Assembly (NCBI GenBank): GCA_946186535.1
Contig: CAMHNT010000024.1
Coordinates: 1-14,158 of the forward strand
From: an uncultured Clostridia bacterium
Lineage (GTDB): Bacteria > Bacillota > Clostridia > Oscillospirales > Acutalibacteraceae
Length of the DNA stretch: 14,158 nt
Direction of reading: 5' to 3'
Shown here: positions 6,944-14,049 of the stretch, piece by piece
Position numbering within the stretch: position 1 is the stretch's first letter
Layout of the letters: each line of letters opens with the position of its first letter
Position numbers and translations under genes: made by a program
The notes under the pieces: model-generated
What the model was told of the DNA's origin: nothing
Seen by the model: the letters and a program-made list of their open reading frames with translations, nothing else
Databases searched by the model: none

Positions 6944-7822
6944 ATGGTCAGAAGTATGACAGGCTACGGAAGATGTGAAGCAAGCGTTGACGGAAGAGAT
7001 GTGTCGGTCGAGATAAAATCCGTAAATCACCGATATTTTGAGGTCAACATAAGAGTTACCCGCGGCTACAGCTTTTTAGAGGACAAGCTTAAAAAATATT
7101 TGCAGACAAAAATCAGCCGGGGAAAGGTCGATGTTTTCGTCAACATCGGAGCGTCCGACAACGAGGCGGCGGACGTTACGGTTAACCACAGCCTGGCGAG
7201 CGGCTACATAAACGCACTTCGTGAAATTGCCGAAAAGTACGGACTGCCCGATGATATCACGGTTACAAGCGTTGCGAGATATAACGATATTTTCTCCGTC
7301 CATAAGCAGGCTGAGGACGAGGAAAAGGTCTGGAACGATTTGCTTCCGGCTCTTGATTCTGCGCTGAGCGACTTCGTTTCAATGCGTGAGGCTGAGGGTG
7401 AGAGAATGAAGGCGGACGTTCTGAGCCGTGCGGAAACGATAATAGGAATTGTCGGTGAAATCGAGGAGCGTTCGCCTCAGACCGTGATTGAATACAAAGC
7501 AAAGCTCACGGAGAGAATCAACGAGCTTCTTGAAAACTCGACCGTTGACGAGGAGAGGATCGCAACGGAAGCGGCGATTTTTGCCGATAAAATTGCCGTT
7601 GACGAGGAAACAGTCCGTCTGAGAAGTCATTTCGTTCAGATGAACGAAATCATGTCGGGCGGAGGTCCGATGGGAAGAAAGCTTGATTTCATCGTTCAGG
7701 AGATGAACCGTGAAGCGAACACGATAGGTTCAAAGGTTACTGACGCACAGCTTGCGCATAAGGTCGTCGACATCAAAGCCGAGCTTGAAAAAATCAGGGA
7801 GCAGATTCAGAATATAGAATAA
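6944..7822 (+). CDS. yicC: YicC/YloC family endoribonuclease
   Basis: A 292-residue protein of the usual length. The N-terminal YicC domain starts MVRSMTGYGR and has EIKSVNHRYFEV (about 23-34). A middle helical part contains REAEGERM (148-155). The C-terminal DUF1732 part has GGGPMGRKLDFIVQEMNRE (239-257) and ends in a charged helix. E. coli YicC is reported to act as an endoribonuclease on RNA, and the B. subtilis homologue YloC heads the same gene cluster. The ATG follows AAAGGA (6927-6932) at 11 nt and fits the family start MV/IxSMTGYGR. It is the first gene of the operon, 16 nt before remA. Confidence 0.95.
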   Translation: MVRSMTGYGRCEASVDGRDVSVEIKSVNHRYFEVNIRVTRGYSFLEDKLKKYLQTKISRGKVDVFVNIGASDNEAADVTVNHSLASGYINALREIAEKYGLPDDITVTSVARYNDIFSVHKQAEDEEKVWNDLLPALDSALSDFVSMREAEGERMKADVLSRAETIIGIVGEIEERSPQTVIEYKAKLTERINELLENSTVDEERIATEAAIFADKIAVDEETVRLRSHFVQMNEIMSGGGPMGRKLDFIVQEMNREANTIGSKVTDAQLAHKVVDIKAELEKIREQIQNIE

Positions 7823-7838
7823 CATTGAGGTTTTCACT

Positions 7839-8090
7839 ATGAGATTGATAAATATAGGCTTCGGAAATCTTGTTGCTGCCGGGAGAATTGTTTCCGTGGT
7901 CAGCCCAGATTCCGCACCTATAAAAAGAATGGTTCAGGACGCAAGGGATAAGGGCAGGCTGATCGACGCTTCCTACGGAAGAAAAAGCCGCGCGGTGATT
8001 TTCACCGACAGCGACCATATTATCCTCAGCGCAATTCAGCCCGATACTATCAATTCAAGAATTTCCGAGGAGGAGAGTACCAATGAGTAA
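7839..8090 (+). CDS. remA: RemA-type regulatory protein (DUF370)
   Basis: An 83-residue protein, close to B. subtilis RemA over nearly its whole length by recollection: LINIGFGNLVAAGRIVSVVSP, SAPIKRMVQDARDKG, LIDASYGRKSRAV and DSDHIILSAIQP. RemA is a ring-forming DNA-binding protein that activates biofilm matrix and osmoprotection genes in Bacillus; its targets here are unknown. The start codon has only a weak upstream GAGG (7827-7830), 16 nt after yicC ends, so translation may be coupled. The last 8 nt (ATGAGTAA) overlap the start of gmk. Confidence 0.94.
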   Translation: MRLINIGFGNLVAAGRIVSVVSPDSAPIKRMVQDARDKGRLIDASYGRKSRAVIFTDSDHIILSAIQPDTINSRISEEESTNE

Positions 8091-8640
8091 GGGTAATATT
8101 TACGTTGTTTCAGGGCCTTCGGGCGTTGGAAAGGGAACTGTTGTGAGAGAGGTTGTTGAGAAAAACGAGAAGATCGTTCTCTCAGTTTCCGCAACGACAA
8201 GACAGCCGAGAGAGGGCGAAATCGACAAGGTTCACTACTTCTTCCTGACTAAGGACGAGTTTCAGAAAATCATAGACGAGGACGGATTTCTGGAGCATGC
8301 CGTTTACTGTGACAACTGCTACGGCACACCGAAACAGGCTGTGCTCGACAAGGTCGAAGAGGGATATGACGTAATACTCGAGATAGATATTCAGGGCGGA
8401 ATACAGATCCTGAACAAGCTTCCGGAAGCGATGGGTATTTTCATTCTTCCGCCGAGCTATAAGGTTCTTGAAAAAAGACTCAGAGGCAGACAGAGCGAAA
8501 CGGACGAGGTTGTTAAAAAACGTCTCGCTGCTGCAAGAAACGAAATAAAGCAGTCTTATCTTTACGATTATTTTGTTGTGAATGACGAGCTGGAATTGGC
8601 TGTTGAAAAAGTTGTTAAGATAATTGAGCAGAACAGATGA
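8083..8640 (+). CDS. gmk: Guanylate kinase
   Basis: A 185-residue cytoplasmic enzyme that phosphorylates GMP to GDP with ATP. The P-loop is GPSGVGKGT (11-19). The GMP-binding segment is ATTRQPREGE (37-46) followed by VHYFF. EIDIQGG (100-106) is the conserved core strand, and the lid has KRLRGRQSET with the arginines that close over ATP. The start is well supported by GAGGAGGAG (8067-8075) at 7 nt, placed inside the end of remA. The gene overlaps remA by 8 nt and is followed by an unusually long gap before rpoZ. Confidence 0.97.
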   Translation: MSKGNIYVVSGPSGVGKGTVVREVVEKNEKIVLSVSATTRQPREGEIDKVHYFFLTKDEFQKIIDEDGFLEHAVYCDNCYGTPKQAVLDKVEEGYDVILEIDIQGGIQILNKLPEAMGIFILPPSYKVLEKRLRGRQSETDEVVKKRLAAARNEIKQSYLYDYFVVNDELELAVEKVVKIIEQNR

Positions 8641-8780
8641 ACTTAATGACATAGTTATTGTAAAGCTTTATTGAACTTTTCAATAACGTAAGATAGATAT
8701 AGATATAATTATTCTGTTGTGCTATAAAAAAACAAACTTGAATCACTGTAAGCTGGCAATAGTATCAACTAAGTTTAATT
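8641..8780 (+). other. Gene-free spacer after gmk
   Basis: No gene is seen. The stretch holds nested inverted repeats: GTTATTG (8654-8660) with CAATAAC (8681-8687), an alternative TTATTG (8668-8673) with CAATAA (8681-8686), and the palindrome TAAAGCTTTA (8661-8670). There is no T-run, so it is not a convincing terminator. TATAAT at 8704-8709 lacks a good -35 box at the proper distance. Confidence 0.5.
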
Positions 8781-8953
8781 AGGGAACGCTCTCTGCCAGA
8801 GCGTCCCCTCTTCCAAAACAGTCCACTGGACTGTTTTGGAATTCACCCCTTGCAGAGGGCTAAACGCTAAGGGGATTTCGCTCGTTGCGACGAGCGACCA
8901 AAGGCTCTGCCTTTGGAAACCGCCAACTTTTGAAAAAGTTGGATCAAAACTTT
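8781..8953 (+). repeat. Six-hairpin modular intergenic repeat, copy A
   Basis: A back-to-back run of inverted repeats filling the gmk-rpoZ gap. H1 is ACGCTCT / AGAGCGT with outer GGG / CCC (8782-8808). H2 is a perfect 14-bp stem, TTCCAAAACAGTCC / GGACTGTTTTGGAA, with loop ACT (8811-8841). H3 is CCCCTT / AAGGGG (8846-8874). H4 is TCGCTCGT / ACGAGCGA with loop TGCG (8878-8897). H5 is CCAAAGGC / GCCTTTGG with loop TCT (8898-8916). H6 is CCAACTTT / AAAGTTGG with loop TGAA (8923-8942), followed by ATCAAAACTTT. The 3' end and the H5-type hairpin recur in a second copy at 14050. It has no coding potential of note, and the lack of a T-run suggests it does not act as a simple terminator. Confidence 0.85.
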
Positions 8954-9031
8954 AATAGTGATTCTAATAGCAAAACGAGTTGAATTTAATTTATTTTAAA
9001 ATTGTGTTAATAAACAGGAGGAATAAAAATT

Positions 9032-9235
9032 ATGTACAAGCCGTCAATTGATGATATGTTAGCAGGAAAGCAGAGCAGATATTCGCTCGTTATCGGAGTT
9101 GCAAAAAGAGCAAGAGAAATCTCTGACGCATACAACGAGCGCGGTGAAATCTGTGACGAAAAGCCGGTTTTGCTTGCTGTTGAGGATTTTAAGAATCACA
9201 AGTATGAAATAATCGAAGAGGACATCAACAACTGA
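9032..9235 (+). CDS. rpoZ: RNA polymerase omega subunit
   Basis: A 67-residue omega subunit, the same size class as in B. subtilis. It shows KPSIDDMLAGKQSRYSLVIGVAKRAREI, where the SRYSLV and AKRAR segment is the family core that clamps the beta-prime C-terminus, and then EKPVLLAVEDFKNHKYEI. The ATG follows AGGAGGA (9016-9022) at 9 nt. Its TGA shares one base with the priA ATG (TGATG at 9233-9237), so priA translation is probably coupled to it. No strong promoter is visible in front; it is likely read through from gmk or from a weak promoter near the repeat. Confidence 0.95.
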   Translation: MYKPSIDDMLAGKQSRYSLVIGVAKRAREISDAYNERGEICDEKPVLLAVEDFKNHKYEIIEEDINN

Positions 9236-11676
9236 TGTCCGTACTCGTTGCAAGAGCTGCCGTAGATAAGACCCTGTACAGCTTCGATATGCTTTTTGAC
9301 TACATTGTTCCCGGGTATCTTCAAAGGAAAATTGCCGTCGGCAAAAGAATTCTGGTTCCTTTCGGAAACGGAAACAAGAAACGTCAGGCTCTTGTTATGG
9401 AGCTTCTTGATGTTGATTTTCCGAGTCCGAAGCTGAAAGAGGCTTCGGCGGTTTTGGACGAATATCCGCTCATGACGGGTGAGATGATAAAGCTCGTTCA
9501 TTCGATGAAGGAGCGGTGCTTCTGTACATATTATGACGTGATAAGAGCCATGCTTCCCGTCGGGGTGAACTACAGGATATCGTCAGTCTATACGCTTGCG
9601 CGTGACAGCGAGCCGGCGGAACTGACTGACAAGCAGAGAGAAATACTGTCTCTTTTTAAAACTAAGTCCAAAAGCATTAAGCAGGATATCCTTTTCAAAA
9701 AGCTTGATATCGATTGTGAGAGCAAAACTCTTTGCGAGCTTATCGAACAGGGGATAATCAAAAAGACCGAAAATGCCATGCGGAGAGTCGGAGACGCTTC
9801 CGTGAAAATGCTCAGGCTGTGCGATTTTGACGAGGACAGCGTGAAACTTACGTCACGTCAGAAAGAGGTTTGCGACCTACTGAAAAGCGTCGGGGCTGTT
9901 TCCGTCAGGGAGGTCTGTTATTATACGGGCGTTACTCAGTCGGTGACGGATACGCTTGTCAGAAAAGGCGTTTGCGAATGCTTTGAACAGGAGGTTTTCA
10001 GACTTCCCGAATCATCTTATTCGAGTGATAACGATGATATTGTTTTGACAGATGAGCAGAATAAAGCATATAATACTTTACTGAGCCTTTACGAAAGCGA
10101 CAAAGCCGCCGTATCTCTTCTTTACGGTGTCACGGGTGCGGGAAAGACGTCCGTGTTTTTGAAGCTCATGGAAACCGTCTACAGGCAGGGCAGGGGCGTT
10201 ATAGTCATGGTGCCCGAGATTGCGTTGACGCCTCAGCTTGTTTCCGTTTTCAAGGCTCGGTTCGGTCAGGACGTCGCCGTTTTTCACAGTGCGCTGTCAA
10301 TGGGCGAACGTCTTGACGAATGGAAAAGAGTCAGGAAGGGCATAGCAAAAATTGCGGTCGGCACACGGAGTGCGGTATTTGCACCGTTTGAAAATATCGG
10401 GCTTATTATTATGGACGAGGAACAGGAGTACACCTACAAATCCGAGTCCGCTCCGAGGTTTCATGCGAGAGATGTTGCAAAGCTCAGGTGCTTTGAGCAT
10501 AATGCGCTTCTTCTGCTGTCGTCTGCGACGCCTGCGATAGAGAGCTTTTACAATGCCGAAAAGGGTGTATATTCACTCTGCAAGCTGACGAAACGATACG
10601 GAAAGGCTAAGCTTCCGGACGTTCTCGTTGCGGATATGAACGAGGAGAGTCAGGTCGGAAACTCGACGGGATTCAGCGGACTTCTGATTGATTCCATTGC
10701 AGAAAACCTCGGGAGAGATGAGCAGTCTATACTTCTGCTCAACCGCCGGGGATACAATACGTTTGTGACCTGTAAAAGCTGTAAGGAAGTTGTTTCCTGT
10801 CCGAATTGCAGCATTTCGCTGACGTATCATTCGGCTAACAACCGCCTGATGTGCCATTACTGCGGTTTTTCCATGAGAATAACAGACAGGTGTCCCGAGT
10901 GCGGCGGAGCGGAGCTTCGCTATTCGGGAAGCGGCACACAGAAAGCGGAGCAGACTATTTCGGATATTTTCCCCGGCGCAAGAGTTCTGAGACTTGACGC
11001 GGATTCCACCATGGCAAAACAGTCGCATGAGAAGAAGCTCACCGAATTCAAAAACGGAGAGTATGATATTCTGCTCGGAACGCAGATGGTTGCAAAGGGA
11101 CTTAACTTTCCAAAGGTAACACTGGTCGGAGTTCTGTCTGCGGACCAGACGCTTTACAGCGAGGATTTCCGAAGCTACGAGAGAGCGTTCTCGCTTCTCA
11201 CTCAGGTTGTCGGAAGGTCGGGCAGAGGCGACCGCCCGGGTCGTGCCGTGATACAGACGTACACACCCGAAAATCCAATAATGCAGCTTTCCGCCGCACA
11301 GGACTACGAGGAGTTCTACCGCTCCGAAATAAAGGTCAGAAAAGCGATGCTCTATCCGCCTTTCTCCGATATCTGCATGATAGGCGTAACGGGAAAGAAG
11401 GAGGAGAAGTGCGCTGCAGCCGCAAGGGAGTTTACAAAAACTCTCTGCGAGGTTATGAAAGAAAAATACAGCGATCTGCCGATAAGAATTTTAGGCCCTT
11501 CGCCTGCATCGGTTTATCGTGTTAACAATAAATTCAGGTATAAAATTATTCTGAAATTCAGAAACTCCAAGCGATTCAGACAGATGCTTTCGGGTGTAAT
11601 GGTCGGTTTCGCAAAGGAAAGAAAATTCAGCGATGTTACGGTTTATGCCGATATAAACCCGGATAACATCTTGTAA
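9235..11676 (+). CDS. priA: Primosomal protein N' (replication restart helicase PriA)
   Basis: An 813-residue 3'-to-5' superfamily 2 helicase that recognises stalled forks and reloads the replisome. The N-terminal 3'-DNA-binding domain starts VARAAVDKTLYSFDMLFDYIVP and is followed by a winged-helix region. Walker A is GVTGAGKT (298-305). The Walker B region reads MDEEQEYTYKSE, with Q where the textbook motif has DEEH. Motif III is SSATPA. The zinc module has eight cysteines in four CxxC pairs (C513/516, 522/525, 540/543, 553/556). The C-terminal helicase domain has LLLNRRGY, GTQMVAKG and QVVGRSGRG. The gene starts one base inside the rpoZ stop codon and has no clear ribosome binding site apart from GAAGAGGA upstream within rpoZ, consistent with translational coupling. 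Confidence 0.97.
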   Translation: MSVLVARAAVDKTLYSFDMLFDYIVPGYLQRKIAVGKRILVPFGNGNKKRQALVMELLDVDFPSPKLKEASAVLDEYPLMTGEMIKLVHSMKERCFCTYYDVIRAMLPVGVNYRISSVYTLARDSEPAELTDKQREILSLFKTKSKSIKQDILFKKLDIDCESKTLCELIEQGIIKKTENAMRRVGDASVKMLRLCDFDEDSVKLTSRQKEVCDLLKSVGAVSVREVCYYTGVTQSVTDTLVRKGVCECFEQEVFRLPESSYSSDNDDIVLTDEQNKAYNTLLSLYESDKAAVSLLYGVTGAGKTSVFLKLMETVYRQGRGVIVMVPEIALTPQLVSVFKARFGQDVAVFHSALSMGERLDEWKRVRKGIAKIAVGTRSAVFAPFENIGLIIMDEEQEYTYKSESAPRFHARDVAKLRCFEHNALLLLSSATPAIESFYNAEKGVYSLCKLTKRYGKAKLPDVLVADMNEESQVGNSTGFSGLLIDSIAENLGRDEQSILLLNRRGYNTFVTCKSCKEVVSCPNCSISLTYHSANNRLMCHYCGFSMRITDRCPECGGAELRYSGSGTQKAEQTISDIFPGARVLRLDADSTMAKQSHEKKLTEFKNGEYDILLGTQMVAKGLNFPKVTLVGVLSADQTLYSEDFRSYERAFSLLTQVVGRSGRGDRPGRAVIQTYTPENPIMQLSAAQDYEEFYRSEIKVRKAMLYPPFSDICMIGVTGKKEEKCAAAAREFTKTLCEVMKEKYSDLPIRILGPSPASVYRVNNKFRYKIILKFRNSKRFRQMLSGVMVGFAKERKFSDVTVYADINPDNIL

Positions 11677-11688
11677 AGGAGTAATAAT

Positions 11689-12162
11689 ATGGGACTGCGT
11701 GATATAGTAAAAGAGGGCGACAGGATTCTGACGAAGAAGTGCCGTCCTGTTGAAAAATTTGACGAGAAGCTTGCGTCTCTTCTGGACGATATGGCGGAAA
11801 CACTGAAGGTTGCCGAGGGTGTGGGACTTGCCGCACCGCAGGTCGGTATACTGAGAAGAGTTTGTATAGTTGATATCGGCGACGAGGAGGGTCTTATCGA
11901 GCTTGTTAATCCGAAAATTATCGCTTACAGCGGCAAGCAGTCGGGAGCCGAGGGATGTCTTTCCTGCCCGAACGAGTACGGAGTTGTTGAACGTCCGATG
12001 TTCGTTACGGTCAAGGCGCAGGACAGACATGGCGAGGAATTCACAGTCAAGGGAGAGGGTCTTAAGGCAAGAGCGTTCTGCCACGAGATTGACCACCTCG
12101 ACGGTATAATTTTCAAACAGAAGGCTGAAAGAATGCTTCGTCCCGATGAGATAGAAGGCTAA
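11689..12162 (+). CDS. def: Peptide deformylase
   Basis: A 157-residue metal hydrolase that removes the N-terminal formyl group from new proteins at the ribosome exit. All three family motifs are present: GVGLAAPQVG (44-53), EGCLS with metal ligand C90, and HEIDH with ligands H132 and H136 and catalytic E133. The ATG follows AAAGGAG (11675-11681) at 7 nt, and that ribosome binding site overlaps the priA stop codon. The gene is paired with fmt downstream, which adds the formyl group that Def removes. The extra residue C93 just after motif 2 is not a known ligand. Confidence 0.97.
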   Translation: MGLRDIVKEGDRILTKKCRPVEKFDEKLASLLDDMAETLKVAEGVGLAAPQVGILRRVCIVDIGDEEGLIELVNPKIIAYSGKQSGAEGCLSCPNEYGVVERPMFVTVKAQDRHGEEFTVKGEGLKARAFCHEIDHLDGIIFKQKAERMLRPDEIEG

Positions 12163-12167
12163 TGCTG

Positions 12168-12211
12168 AGGGGCGTTTGAAAATGAATAGCTGTCTTTTTC
12201 AAACAGCCCCT
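12168..12211 (+). other. Strong hairpin between def and fmt
   Basis: Arms AGGGGC-GTTTGAAAA (12168-12182) and TTTTCAAAC-A-GCCCCT (12196-12211) pair over about 15 bp with a single bulged A (12205) and a 13-nt loop. There is no T-run after it (ATATACC follows), so it is not a standard terminator. It could be an RNA processing or stability element, a weak attenuator, or a short repeat of the hairpin type common in this genome group. Confidence 0.7.
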
Positions 12212-12226
12212 TATATACCATAGAAT
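12198..12226 (+). promoter_or_regulatory. Weak candidate promoter for fmt
   Basis: TTCAAA (12198-12203), 17-nt spacer, TAGAAT (12221-12226). The -35 lies in the right arm of the def-fmt hairpin. The match is modest and fmt may simply be part of the operon transcript. Confidence 0.3.
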
Positions 12227-12260
12227 ACAGGATATTAGTACAAAGACAAGGGGGAATTTC

Positions 12261-13184
12261 GTGAATATAGTTTTTATGGGAACACCTGATTTTGCAGTGC
12301 CGTCACTGACAGCACTTGCGGAAAGCGAAAAATATAACGTCAGAGCAGTGTATACTCAGCCGGACAAGCCTGTCGGAAGAAAGAGAATTCTTACTCCGCC
12401 TGACGTGAAGGTGTGCGCTCAGAAGTATGGCATAGACGTTTATCAGCCGAGTACGTTGAAGGATGAGTCTGTTGTCGAGGAGCTGAAGGGTCTTGAACCC
12501 GATGTTATAGTAGTTATTGCTTACGGAAAAATTCTTCCGAAAACGGTGCTTGATATTCCGAAGTTCGGTTGTATTAATATTCACGGTTCACTGCTTCCTA
12601 AGCTCAGAGGAGCGGCGCCGATACAGCGAAGCGTCATAGACGGAGAAGAGGAAACGGGCGTTACGTCGATGCTTATGGACGTGGGTCTTGATACCGGAGA
12701 TATGCTTCTCAAAAACAGTGTGAAGATACTGCCCGATGAAACGGCAGGCGAGCTTTTTGACAGACTTGCCCCCCTCGGCGCACAGACTCTTCTGGAGACG
12801 CTTGAAAAAATAGAGAACGGCACGATAGAAAGAGAAAAGCAGAACGACAGTCTTTCGACGTATGCCGCAATGCTTTCAAAGGAAGAATGTGTTATCGATT
12901 GGAATTTATCGGCAGACGCCGTGCATAATAAGGTAAGAGGCATGAATCCGTGGCCTGTTGCGGTTACAATGTTCAAGGGCAAAAAGCTTAAGATTTACAG
13001 GACAAGGGTCTGTAACAGGAGCGGCGAGCCGTCAAAGGTCATCTCCGTAAATCCGCCGGTGGTGGCATGCGGTGAAGGCTCGGTTGAGCTTCTTGAGGTT
13101 CAGCTTGAAGGCAAAAACAGAATGAATGCAGCCGACTTTTTCAGAGGTCAGAGGATAGCCGTTTCGGACAGTTTTTCGGAGTGA
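12261..13184 (+). CDS. fmt: Methionyl-tRNA formyltransferase
   Basis: A 307-residue enzyme that formylates initiator Met-tRNA with 10-formyl-tetrahydrofolate. The N-terminal Rossmann-like domain starts MNIVFMGTPDFAVPSL. The catalytic triad of the family is seen at N106 and H108 (CINIHGSLLPKLRGAAPIQ) and D144 (VGLDTGDM), the same numbers as in E. coli. The C-terminal OB-fold region contains VRGMNPWPVA (about 215-224), which helps hold the tRNA. The start codon is GTG, supported by AAGGGGG (12248-12254) at 6 nt and by the family N-terminus. It lies downstream of def across a 98-nt gap with a hairpin. Confidence 0.97.
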   Translation: MNIVFMGTPDFAVPSLTALAESEKYNVRAVYTQPDKPVGRKRILTPPDVKVCAQKYGIDVYQPSTLKDESVVEELKGLEPDVIVVIAYGKILPKTVLDIPKFGCINIHGSLLPKLRGAAPIQRSVIDGEEETGVTSMLMDVGLDTGDMLLKNSVKILPDETAGELFDRLAPLGAQTLLETLEKIENGTIEREKQNDSLSTYAAMLSKEECVIDWNLSADAVHNKVRGMNPWPVAVTMFKGKKLKIYRTRVCNRSGEPSKVISVNPPVVACGEGSVELLEVQLEGKNRMNAADFFRGQRIAVSDSFSE

Positions 13185-13239
13185 GATGGTGCGCTGGCAC
13201 GATTAATGTCAGGAGCTAAGCTCGGAATCGGGGTAAAAA

Positions 13240-13923
13240 ATGTATTATGATTTAAATTATCTTATTTTTATGCTGCCTGCAATTATACTCTCTGTGTGGG
13301 CGCAGTACAAAGTAAAATCTGCATATAATAAATATTCCAAAATTCCGAATTCAAGGGGACTTACGGGTGAATCTGCGGCAAGAGCCGTGCTGTCCGCACA
13401 CGGAATTGCAAACGTAAAAATAGAGCATATTTCCGGTTCGCTGACAGACCATTTTTCTCCTTCGGAAAATATAATCAGACTGTCGGACGGGGTTTACGGT
13501 CACGCTTCGATAGCCGCTGTCTGTATCGCCGCACATGAAGCGGGACACGCAGTCCAGCACGCCGAGGGTTATGTTCCAAACAAGATACGCTCAAGCATTA
13601 TTCCTGTAGCGAGTATTACGTCAAAGCTTTCGACTCCGCTTATCCTTGCAGGATTTTTCCTGTCGGATACGCTGATTTGGGTTGGAATAGCTTTGTATTC
13701 ACTTGCGGTGCTTGTATATCTTGTGACGCTGCCGGTTGAGTTTGATGCGAGCAGGAGAGCGCTTGCGACAATTAAAAGCACATATATGCTTGACGAGCAG
13801 GAATACAGCGGTGCGAAAAAGGTACTGACAGCCGCCGCTATGACATACGTTGCATCGGCGCTGACGGCGCTCATTCAGTTCCTGAGATTGCTGCTGATTG
13901 TGAGCGGCAGGAGAAGAGACTGA
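13240..13923 (+). CDS. Membrane neutral zinc metallopeptidase (YugP family)
   Basis: A 227-residue integral membrane protein with an N-terminal membrane segment (about 6-24). The zinc motif HEAGH is at 99-103 (CIAAHEAGHAVQ), with H99 and H103 as ligands and E100 catalytic. There are further membrane segments at about 120-140, 142-163 and 200-222. VEFDASRRA (166-174), between the last two helices, is conserved in this family and its Glu may supply the third zinc ligand. Substrates of YugP-type peptidases are not established. The start ATG has a modest GGGG (13230-13233) 6 nt upstream. It follows fmt by 55 nt, as in several clostridia where it precedes rsmB; the next gene lies outside the window. 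Confidence 0.92.
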   Translation: MYYDLNYLIFMLPAIILSVWAQYKVKSAYNKYSKIPNSRGLTGESAARAVLSAHGIANVKIEHISGSLTDHFSPSENIIRLSDGVYGHASIAAVCIAAHEAGHAVQHAEGYVPNKIRSSIIPVASITSKLSTPLILAGFFLSDTLIWVGIALYSLAVLVYLVTLPVEFDASRRALATIKSTYMLDEQEYSGAKKVLTAAAMTYVASALTALIQFLRLLLIVSGRRRD

Positions 13924-14010
13924 TCTAATTCGTTGCACCCTAAAAATATATTAAACTATAAACGAGTAAATCTATAAAACAATAGTCAAAATATATATAA
14001 AATTTTTATA

Positions 14011-14033
14011 AAAATGCCGCAGTGCGGCATTTT
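14011..14033. terminator. Perfect palindrome after the peptidase gene, possible terminator
   Basis: AAAATGCCGCA (14011-14021), G, TGCGGCATTTT (14023-14033). As RNA it forms a 10-bp stem with loop AGT ending in UUUU on both strands, so it may act as a short-tailed terminator. It is followed at once by AAGGAG (14034-14039) and the second modular repeat. Confidence 0.55.
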
Positions 14034-14049
14034 AAGGAGAAATGAGATG

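Noticed and set aside
8704..8709. TATAAT after gmk as an rpoZ promoter
   Set aside because: No -35-like hexamer lies 16-18 nt upstream, and the site would be followed by the whole hairpin repeat before rpoZ.
8781..8953. CRISPR array
   Set aside because: The inverted repeats differ from one another and are adjacent, with no constant direct repeat and unique spacers and no cas genes nearby.
11491..12096. Minus-strand 201-codon frame across priA and def
   Set aside because: It spans the junction of two certain genes on the other strand and has no ribosome binding site or family signature that I can see.
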